Below are positions 6,533-13,111 of a DNA stretch of 13,111 bases, piece after piece (position 1 is the stretch's first letter; every line of letters begins with the position of its first letter). Position numbers and translations under genes: made by a program. The notes under the pieces were generated by a model that saw only the letters and a program-made list of their open reading frames with translations, was not told the DNA's origin and ran no database searches. Origin of the DNA: Candidatus Sumerlaeota bacterium (GTDB lineage: Bacteria; Sumerlaeota; Sumerlaeia; JADFCT01); assembly GCA_026398575.1 (NCBI GenBank), contig JAPLSP010000681.1, positions 1-13,111 of the forward strand. Reading direction: 5' to 3'.

Positions 6533-8035
6533 TTACGCGCCTTCCGGCATCTTGAGGCGCAGGAATTGATTGCGGTTATTGCGCACGTTGTAGATGCCCT
6601 TGGTGATGCGGCGGCCATCCAGGGTCTGCATCACGGTGAAGTACGCGCTGTCAATCACCGTCAGCAGGATGGCGACATTTTCATGTTTGCCGATCTTCAG
6701 GCCGATCTTGAACGTCGGCATGACGTAGCGGTAGGCGAGCAGGATCGGCTGCGCCGTCATGCCGGGGATTTCGGGGGCGAGGTCTTTGACATCAATCGTA
6801 TGCGCGGCTTCGGCCACGTCGCCGCCGATCTCGACGTTGGTCAGCGCCTCGACGCCGATCTGGCCTTTTTCGAGCTCGACGCCCGAAGCCGTGAGCACCG
6901 GAATGCTGACCTTCTCGCTAGCCGCCGGGAGCGCCGTCTCGTATTTCACGTCCACCACATAAGAGCCGATCACTTCCTTGGCCAGCGAGAGGTTGAGCTT
7001 GCCCGTTGCGGAGCGCCAATCGCGCATGTTCGGCGCCGTCACTTCCAGAATATTGACGCCTTCCGGAACGTTGAGCGTCAGCTGGCGCGTGGCGGTGTGG
7101 AGGATGTTGAAGGAGACCTGCGAATGTCCGAGGAGGATGCCGTCGGCCACCGAGATCAGCGTGCGCGTTTCGCTGAAAATCTTGGGCGGAACTTTTTCGA
7201 CTTCGGGAATGGCGCGCTCCCACGTAACATTGACGCGCGAATCGGCGGGCAGCGCGGCCACGACGTGGGTCTTGTCGGCTTCCTGCTTGGATAGCTTCGA
7301 CTGCGCGCCGGCGATCTTGACGTCCACGTTTTTCTCCGGAACCGTCACATCGAGGATGCACGTGCTCGCGGCGGGTTTGGTGAAGGAGAGCATGGAGGAG
7401 CCCATCGCTTCCGTGACCGCGACGGAGAACTCGATCGTGACGGTGATGGACTCGGCGTTTTTGGTGAGCAGGTTGTAGCTCTTGTTTTCCAGCTGGAGAA
7501 AGACGCCCGCCGGCAGCGTTGCGGTTTTCACGGCCACTTCGCCGGGAAGGACCATGATTTTCTTCCATCCCTTTTTCTCGAAGACGTCAATCTTATAGGT
7601 GGCTTTGAACATCGCGCCGTCGGCTTTCAGATTATCGCCAACGAACTCGACGGAATTGATCAGATACGGCACGGGCGCCGGCTCATCTTTTTCCGCTTCC
7701 TTTTTCTTGCGATCGGCTTCCTTGATGCTCCATTCGAGCAGCGTCTTGAATTCCTTCCACGGCAGCTTGAGCTCGGCGGTGTTGACGTCCTTGATTTCGA
7801 TGCCGAACAGGTTCTTCACGTCCTGCCAGGGAATGACGAACTTGTCCTTGTCGGATTCGAGGCGCGCTTCGTCGAACTTCGAGATGGCCTTGAACTCTTT
7901 CCAGTCCATCACGACGCGGCTCTCGCCGGGCGCGGGCGCGGCAGCGCCGGGTTGCTGCGCCTGCGCGGCGGCGACCAGGGCCAATACCGCCACCGTCATC
8001 AGGCTTGCGATCACGCTCATTGCGCGGTTCCACAT
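6533..8035 (-). CDS. Exported protein of unknown function, N-terminal 500 residues before an in-frame ochre codon
   Basis: The protein starts with a Sec signal peptide: the charged MWNRAM, a hydrophobic core (SVIASLMTVAVLALVAA), and a likely AQA-Q cleavage after residue 26. Three similar tryptophan motifs follow: W45 in MDWKEFK, W70 in IPWQDVK and W93 in LPWKEFK, spaced 23-25 residues apart. After a charged Lys/Glu stretch the rest is mostly beta-rich and resembles repeated sandwich-like segments, for example LTLNVPEGVNILEV and FLRLKMPEGA. No catalytic motif is evident. ATG 8035 is well supported by AGGAGG at 8045-8050, 9 nt upstream. The gene lies 26 nt after the giant secretin-like gene, so the two are probably co-transcribed and may act together in the envelope. 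TAA at 6533-6535 interrupts it. Single-base changes such as CAA or GAA would restore one 677-residue protein. Other genes here end in TAA, so the codon is a true stop in this genome. Confidence 0.85.
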   Translation of the reverse strand: MWNRAMSVIASLMTVAVLALVAAAQAQQPGAAAPAPGESRVVMDWKEFKAISKFDEARLESDKDKFVIPWQDVKNLFGIEIKDVNTAELKLPWKEFKTLLEWSIKEADRKKKEAEKDEPAPVPYLINSVEFVGDNLKADGAMFKATYKIDVFEKKGWKKIMVLPGEVAVKTATLPAGVFLQLENKSYNLLTKNAESITVTIEFSVAVTEAMGSSMLSFTKPAASTCILDVTVPEKNVDVKIAGAQSKLSKQEADKTHVVAALPADSRVNVTWERAIPEVEKVPPKIFSETRTLISVADGILLGHSQVSFNILHTATRQLTLNVPEGVNILEVTAPNMRDWRSATGKLNLSLAKEVIGSYVVDVKYETALPAASEKVSIPVLTASGVELEKGQIGVEALTNVEIGGDVAEAAHTIDVKDLAPEIPGMTAQPILLAYRYVMPTFKIGLKIGKHENVAILLTVIDSAYFTVMQTLDGRRITKGIYNVRNNRNQFLRLKMPEGA

Positions 8036-8044
8036 ATTTGTCTT

Positions 8045-8050
8045 CCTCCT
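8045..8050 (-). promoter_or_regulatory. Strong Shine-Dalgarno site of the exported-protein gene
   Basis: AGGAGG on the minus strand lies 9 nt before the ATG at 8035, within the 26-nt gap after the upstream stop codon. It fixes the start and shows a canonical anti-SD in this organism. Confidence 0.8.
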
Positions 8051-8061
8051 TGTAAAGAAGA

Positions 8062-11000
8062 TTAGTTCCCTTGTTTGGAATATTCGTAACTCAGAATAAT
8101 GTCCGGCGATTCGCCGGCAGTCAGAAATGTTTTTTCGAAGCGATAGGCCACGCCCACGGCAGGGAAGATTGCCTCAGGCAGTGGCGGCTCGGGCGCGACC
8201 AGTGTGACGGGGGCGGCGTCTTTTTCCTGCCATTCGCGGACGGCGCCGGCTTTCAGAATGGTGATGTAGCCGCCGTTATCCACCGCCAGATAGCGGTTGT
8301 TGGGCAGCTCGATCTGCGTTCCATCCACAATCAGGCCGTTACTGAACGCCGCCGACTGGCCGAGGCGGAATTGCTGCCCGACGACGGTGTTGGGCGTCCC
8401 GACGATCACTTCGCGCTTGTCCTGCCGCCCGATCGGGACTCCCTCCGGCGCCGGCAAATCGAAGGCGTCGGTTTGCTGGGCGGCCTGCGCGAGAGTTTGG
8501 TATTGCGCCTCGTCGAGCACGGCGTATTTCCTGCCGTTCGCCGTCTGAGCAGTGAAGAGCGGGGTCAGCAGTCCGGTTCCGCGAAGCGCGCCGCCATTCA
8601 GGTTCATGCCGGCGACGCTGACGACGCGGCCTTCGTTGGCGCGAAAATTGACCAGCGCCTCATTGAGCACGTCCGCGTTCGAATCCCAGTTCAAGGCGAC
8701 GGCGGTCCCGTTGGTGAACTGCACCGCGTTATTGCCGCTGACATTCCTGCCCCAACTGTCGTTCCACTGCGTGAGAGGTTGGGTCGTGATGGCGTAGGAG
8801 TAGTTGCGGTTGAAAAATGTCTCGAGCATCCGCACGTCGTTGCCCGTCATCTGCTGGGCGATATCCGAGAGATCGCCGACGACAACTTCTTTCGCCTTCT
8901 TGCGGTTTTCGCGGACTTCGGCGATTTTTTTCTTGCCGGCCGCCAGGGTTTCTCTCAGGCGGCGCATCTCCACTGTGGCGCCGGTCCCGGATTGAATCGC
9001 GTCGCGATATACGTTGTCATAGGCCGCGGCATATTTTTCCAGATCGGTGATTTCTTTTTCCGCCGAGATATCATCGAAGGTGGCCAGGACGTCGTCGGCT
9101 GTCACGTAGCCCTGGGAAGAGAAATCCAGTTGCGATACAACCGCCTTGGCCTTTTCCTCCGTCTGGCGGATGCGTTCGCGCGCCTCGCGGGATTGCTTGG
9201 TCTCTTCGACCAGCGCCTGCTGTGCAGCAGCGGCGGCAAACTTTGCCTGCGGCTTGAGCGATTCCGGCTGATCCACTTGTTTGAGGAGATCCGTGGCTTT
9301 GGCCAATGCCGCCAGATTGCGATAATTAATAATCAGCAAATTGCGGTCATCAATGGGAACGACATCGTAATCGTCTTCGGGCTTCATCGGCGCAGTCACG
9401 GCCGGCGGAGCCGCCGCGGCTGCGGTCGCGACGGGAGAGTATTGCACTTCGATCCGCGCGGTTCCCTGCTGCGGACCGCTCGAATTGCCTTGCGTGAAGG
9501 TCACGGCGTATTCCCCGTTGGCGCCCTGGAAATATTCCGTGCGATAGATTTCGATCTGGCGGTCATAGCTATCCACGTCGGTCCGAACGATGAATTTTCC
9601 GCGCAAATCCTGAGGCGAGGCGGCGTCCAGACGGATCAGCTGAATCCTGAAATCGTGATTGGCCCAATCGGTCGGCTGCCGGCTGTTGGTATTGAGCGTC
9701 GTCCGCCACATGTCACCCGCGCGCCCGCCTGCCGCGCCCGTTCCACCTGCGCCTTTCATCTGGTTAATGCCGTCCGATACTTCCGAGGGCTTGACGTTCT
9801 TGATCATGAACGCCTTCTGTCCGCCGGTCTTTTCCACGACAGACAGCTGGTCTATATAACGGCCAACCTCTTTCAGCTTGTCCGGGGTATCCGTGATCGT
9901 AATTGAGAGCGTGACAGGATCGTACCAAATTCTGCGCCCTTTGGACGCCGCCACATCTTTGCCTTCCTGGGAGTAAAGCTGCGTTTCAATAACGTCAACC
10001 ACATTGTCGAAATAGGCCTTCAGCGCCTCCGGGTCTTTTTGCGCCACCATGCGCGGAGTCAGGTTCCATTTTCCGATTTCGATATTCTGATCGGTAATGG
10101 CGGTGATGAACGAACCCCCTTTGAGCAACTGCTCAGCTTCTTGGACTTTGGCCGGATAATCTCGAACGATCATATCCTCGCCTTGCGCAATAATTTTGCG
10201 CCCTGACCTTGCTGAGACTTTCTCGTCACCATATAATTGCGCTTCCAACAGCGCTTTGATTTTGGGTCCGTCTTCCGGACGGATTCTTATGATCTTGGTA
10301 ACCAGGCTCAGGGGCTCGGTGCTAGCCATGCCTTTAATCAACTCCTCAAGCCGATCCAGGTTTGCCCTATTATCCGTGGCAATCAAGCGCGCGGTTCTTT
10401 CGTCCAGCCGGATTTCCTCTCCCGGAATCGAAGGCGTTCCATTGGGCGGCCAGAGCATCGCCTGCAATTTATTTTCATACATGAGCTGCTTTACTTGTTG
10501 GAGCATTTTATCGTCAAGGGAGATAAACCTGACGTGCAAACTGAAATCCCCCGAAACCGGCGATGTTTTTGACTCGCCTGCGCCGTGATCCGCTCTGGAG
10601 CGATCCGCAACGCCGCCGACTACAGCATGATCCCTGTCGCCGCCGACCGAGAAACTATCCACCGGGCCGCTGACTATGCCGCCAGCCGGCCTGGCGCCCG
10701 CTCTGCCGTTCATATAGAGGGGGTGCGCCCCGGTGGTATTGGTTGGGAATGGCACGAAATCATCCACCGACCTTATGCGCGTATCGCCGCTCGCATCCGG
10801 CCGCAGGTTGGCAGGCAGCGCATCAGTCTCGGCATGAGTGGGACTGCCTTTGGCCTGCCAGTCGCGGATGGCTTTATCCGTGGCAGGGAACAAGCCAAAC
10901 GCCGTCGAGTCACCACTCAATAGTGGAAACTCTTTGGGGCCAAGATCACGGAAATTAACATCCATGCGCATCTTGCGGTCGTCGGCGACGGAAGCCGGAA

Positions 11001-13111
11001 CGCGTCCTGAAACTCCTCCAATACCGCCGCCAAATCCGCGGCTGATGTCTCCCGCGTTGACGACGCTGCCGCCGCTGTATGTGTTGGCGCCTGGAAGAGT
11101 GGGAATGGCTGGATGATCGGCTGGCGGCTTTATGGTGGACGGGGTGGACAGGGTGGACGGAGAGGGCGGAGCGGACGGAGCGGGTTTTCCGGCGCCTGCT
11201 GCCATGAACTCAAGAGCAGCATTATTACTATCCACTCCCGTCGGCGCAGTTGGCCGTTCTCTGATAATGACATCTGGAATATAATCAAATTTGGGGCCAA
11301 AACTGTTTCTGCTTGAAAGGGCCGGTACAGGGCGCTCTGATTTGGTCCGCAATTCCGAAGCGGGAATTGATTGCTGGGCCGGTAAAGAAGCAATTTCTTT
11401 TTTTGTTTCCTCAAGCGCGGAACTCAGGGCTTTGACTTTCTTTTCGAGCTCTATGTTCTCGATTTCGAGCGAAGGGGCTTGGACCGGGGCGAAGAAGGCG
11501 TTTAGCTGGCCTTCGCGGCCTCCGGCGCCGCCGCCACCGCCGGACCGCCGCGATTGTGGAAGGGGCATGGACTGCCGTCCGAGCTGGCGCTGGGATTGGC
11601 CGCCGCCTTGGGGTTGATTCGTCGCCCGGTCCTCATCACGAGTCTCGAAGACGATGCCTTTCACGACATCGGCGTCCGTGTCGCTGAGCACACCTTCGGT
11701 CTGCGCCACTTTAGAAAGGTTTTTGATGAACAATTGCGCCTCGCCGGCGGCTTGAACACCGTCCCCCGCTGCCTTGCGCGGGTCTTCCCGGCCCAAGACG
11801 ATTTTTTGCGATTTCTCCTGAAGCTTCGCAAATTCCTCGCGCAGTTTGCGGTTTTGCTCTTCCTTGGCCTGGACCTGCGCCAGCTGGCCGGCGTATTGCT
11901 TCTTTTGCGCTTCCTGCTGGCGCGACTGCCCGCGCTGCGAGAGCTGCGCGCCCAGCTGCTCGGCCTGGCGCAGAAATTGGGCGCCTTCCTGTTCGCGCCC
12001 CTGTTCGATCATCTGCAATCCGAGATTGATCTGCTCGCTCTGCTGCGTCTGAAGCTCGACGTTGCCGCCCTGAACGGCGCGCTGAATGCTGGCGACTTTG
12101 GCGCGCTCTTCGCGGCTGGCGCCTTTGCCGCCGCCCTCGCCGCGGGCGGCCTTGATATTGCCCAGCAGGTTGCGCGCCTCACGGTTGAAGTCCTCTGTTT
12201 CGGCGCTGAGCTTGACGGCATTCGAGAGATACTCCTGCGCCTCTTCGAGTTTGTTCTGCTTATAAGCCTTGTAGCCCTGATTGTAATAATTGCCCGCCAA
12301 TTCGCGGTTGAAGCGCTCCAGATTTTCCTGCGACGGCTGCTGAATCTGTTGCGCCGCTTGCTCCGCAAGCGGCTGGGCGACCGGCTGCGGCGGCTGCGGC
12401 GGCTGCGCGGGCTTCCCGGACCCCGGCTGGACGAATGGAAGCTCATGGTCAGGTTGTTCGACGGGGCGCGCCGGCTCGGAGGGTTTTGTCTCAGCAGGGG
12501 AAACGCGAATGGGCGCGCCGGCCCCCTCGAGTGCAAATTGTTGCTGGCCCGCTGACCCTTGTGGCTGCGACAGATTAGGATGTGAAAAATAGTGTGAGAA
12601 ATCGATATTCCGTTTCTCGCTTTCACTTGCCAGCCTCTCGCCGCCATCCGGCTTTGATTGATCATAGCGCGGCATTGTGGGCGCTGGTTCGAGTGTTACT
12701 GGCGCAGGCGATATCCTGTCTTTAGCGCTTATCTCTGACGATGCCACGCCTGCTTTGATAATCGAAGCCGTTGCCGGCTCTGGGGCAGATGGAGCCTTCG
12801 CCCCAAGGCCCGGTGAAGGAGGTATCGTCAGGATCGGTTCCTCTACAGTCGCGGCTTTTGCTTTTGCCATTCCGAACCATGACCACCCACCCGCCTTGGC
12901 CGTCTTTGCTTCAGGTTGCGCCTTTTCGCCTTTTGTATCTTCCGGCGTGATCGCTTCGGTTGAATCAACAAGCGGATTTTTGGCGTCTCCCCTAAACCTG
13001 TCTTTTTTGCCCTTTGCTTCGGCCAGCGCCTTCTTTTCCTTGTCCGCCAGCATTCTTTCCTTTTTCGGCGGCGCTGGTTTTGCCACTGGTTTCGCAGGCG
13101 GCGGCGGAGGA
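8062..13111 (-). CDS. Giant TPR / coiled-coil protein with secretin N-domain-like modules, 5' end cut by the window
   Basis: At least 1,682 codons are open and the frame runs off the right edge. The first internal start is GTG at 13084-13086, but upstream codons (PPPPPAKPV) continue in frame, so the real N-terminus is probably outside. Positions below count from that GTG. Residues 1-250 are low-complexity, rich in Lys, Ala, Pro and Gln. A TPR-like pair (GNYYNQGYKAYKQNKLEEAQEYL) spans about 262-312. A Gln-rich coiled coil spans about 315-440. A disordered Gly/Ser/Pro region follows. From about 848 come four modules that end in a strand plus helix like short secretin N-domains: RTARLIATDNRANLDRLEEL, EDMIVRDYPAKVQEAEQLL, LSITITDTPDKLKEVGRYI and RNLLIINYRNLAALAKATDL (near 890, 970, 1055 and 1240). 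A second coiled coil (1273-1320) and an unrecognised C-terminal region complete it. I see no secretin pore signature. It probably acts in the periplasm or at the outer membrane. Confidence 0.82.
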   Translation of the reverse strand, partial: PPPPPAKPVAKPAPPKKERMLADKEKKALAEAKGKKDRFRGDAKNPLVDSTEAITPEDTKGEKAQPEAKTAKAGGWSWFGMAKAKAATVEEPILTIPPSPGLGAKAPSAPEPATASIIKAGVASSEISAKDRISPAPVTLEPAPTMPRYDQSKPDGGERLASESEKRNIDFSHYFSHPNLSQPQGSAGQQQFALEGAGAPIRVSPAETKPSEPARPVEQPDHELPFVQPGSGKPAQPPQPPQPVAQPLAEQAAQQIQQPSQENLERFNRELAGNYYNQGYKAYKQNKLEEAQEYLSNAVKLSAETEDFNREARNLLGNIKAARGEGGGKGASREERAKVASIQRAVQGGNVELQTQQSEQINLGLQMIEQGREQEGAQFLRQAEQLGAQLSQRGQSRQQEAQKKQYAGQLAQVQAKEEQNRKLREEFAKLQEKSQKIVLGREDPRKAAGDGVQAAGEAQLFIKNLSKVAQTEGVLSDTDADVVKGIVFETRDEDRATNQPQGGGQSQRQLGRQSMPLPQSRRSGGGGGAGGREGQLNAFFAPVQAPSLEIENIELEKKVKALSSALEETKKEIASLPAQQSIPASELRTKSERPVPALSSRNSFGPKFDYIPDVIIRERPTAPTGVDSNNAALEFMAAGAGKPAPSAPPSPSTLSTPSTIKPPADHPAIPTLPGANTYSGGSVVNAGDISRGFGGGIGGVSGRVPASVADDRKMRMDVNFRDLGPKEFPLLSGDSTAFGLFPATDKAIRDWQAKGSPTHAETDALPANLRPDASGDTRIRSVDDFVPFPTNTTGAHPLYMNGRAGARPAGGIVSGPVDSFSVGGDRDHAVVGGVADRSRADHGAGESKTSPVSGDFSLHVRFISLDDKMLQQVKQLMYENKLQAMLWPPNGTPSIPGEEIRLDERTARLIATDNRANLDRLEELIKGMASTEPLSLVTKIIRIRPEDGPKIKALLEAQLYGDEKVSARSGRKIIAQGEDMIVRDYPAKVQEAEQLLKGGSFITAITDQNIEIGKWNLTPRMVAQKDPEALKAYFDNVVDVIETQLYSQEGKDVAASKGRRIWYDPVTLSITITDTPDKLKEVGRYIDQLSVVEKTGGQKAFMIKNVKPSEVSDGINQMKGAGGTGAAGGRAGDMWRTTLNTNSRQPTDWANHDFRIQLIRLDAASPQDLRGKFIVRTDVDSYDRQIEIYRTEYFQGANGEYAVTFTQGNSSGPQQGTARIEVQYSPVATAAAAAPPAVTAPMKPEDDYDVVPIDDRNLLIINYRNLAALAKATDLLKQVDQPESLKPQAKFAAAAAQQALVEETKQSREARERIRQTEEKAKAVVSQLDFSSQGYVTADDVLATFDDISAEKEITDLEKYAAAYDNVYRDAIQSGTGATVEMRRLRETLAAGKKKIAEVRENRKKAKEVVVGDLSDIAQQMTGNDVRMLETFFNRNYSYAITTQPLTQWNDSWGRNVSGNNAVQFTNGTAVALNWDSNADVLNEALVNFRANEGRVVSVAGMNLNGGALRGTGLLTPLFTAQTANGRKYAVLDEAQYQTLAQAAQQTDAFDLPAPEGVPIGRQDKREVIVGTPNTVVGQQFRLGQSAAFSNGLIVDGTQIELPNNRYLAVDNGGYITILKAGAVREWQEKDAAPVTLVAPEPPLPEAIFPAVGVAYRFEKTFLTAGESPDIILSYEYSKQGN
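11134..11160 (-). repeat. 9-bp GTCCACC-type repeat inside the giant gene
   Basis: On the + strand the units are GGTGGACGG, GGTGGACAG and GGTGGACGG, and the pattern decays over 11161-11178 (AGAGGGCGG, AGCGGACGG). On the coding strand they read CCGTCCACC and encode a Ser/Thr/Pro linker (PSPSTLSTPST) in a disordered part of the protein. The unit matches the repeat at the start of the HDOD gene. Confidence 0.7.

Noticed and set aside
6533..6535. TAA recoded as an amino acid
   Set aside because: The HDOD, cyclase, ATPase and giant genes all end in TAA, so general reassignment is not supported. Only local readthrough remains possible.
5852..7294. 480-residue + strand open frame opposite the exported-protein gene
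   Set aside because: It is the antisense shadow of a gene with a signal peptide and strong ribosome-binding site. Its translation is His/Arg/Gly/Asp-rich with no family resemblance, and it begins inside the 9-bp repeat region.
8071..9906. 611-residue + strand open frame opposite the giant gene
   Set aside because: It is an antisense shadow produced by GC-rich codon positions. It has no credible start context and low-complexity composition, while the minus frame carries recognisable modules.
11554..12555. 333-residue + strand frame rich in Leu/Ala/Arg that mimics a membrane protein
   Set aside because: It is the antisense of a Gln/Glu/Ala coiled-coil coding stretch, which gives Leu-rich text on the other strand. 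No start site supports it.

Overview
The window looks like a chromosomal segment of an uncultivated, moderately GC-rich Gram-negative-type bacterium. The evidence is a Sec signal peptide, a secretin-type periplasmic module protein, FHA/GAF/cyclase signalling, and many short repeats between genes. This mix recalls PVC-superphylum and neighbouring lineages (Kiritimatiellota, Lentisphaerota, Planctomycetota, Hydrogenedentota, Sumerlaeota). I cannot assign a phylum from sequence alone. No rRNA, tRNA, transposase or CRISPR array is visible.

Layout, left to right. (i) 1-48 holds four 12-bp tandem repeats, followed by a flavodoxin-fold flavoprotein with a four-cysteine cluster motif (117-692, +). 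(ii) An AT-rich gap (693-968) carries a 24-bp inverted repeat. (iii) A signalling pair on the + strand follows: an HDOD-domain protein (969-2108) and an FHA-GAF-class III adenylate cyclase (2241-3959). (iv) A 337-bp gap contains 7-bp repeats and five 54-bp tandem units built from GGGCAC/GTGCCC inverted boxes. The array ends just before an AAA+ ATPase with a C-terminal PD-(D/E)XK-like domain (4297-5727, +), which is closed by a strong intrinsic terminator (5789-5830). (v) A convergent gap (5728-6001) holds 9-bp tandem repeats and a 16-position hairpin. (vi) The right half is a minus-strand operon. A very large protein with TPR, coiled-coil and secretin-N-like modules runs off the right edge (8062->13111). 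It is followed after 26 nt by an exported protein whose frame is cut by a single in-frame TAA at 6533-6535. The same frame then continues for another 176 codons.

How the genes may work together. The HDOD and cyclase genes probably form a small cAMP output module. The ATPase looks like a self-contained accessory cassette with its own promoter-proximal repeat array and terminator. The minus-strand pair probably encodes a periplasmic or envelope assembly.

The points most worth a second look are the ochre codon splitting the exported protein, the 54-bp repeat array abutting the ATPase, the 9-bp GTCCAC/GTCGGAC-type repeat that occurs both inside two genes and between genes, and the secretin-like giant protein that lacks a recognisable secretin pore.
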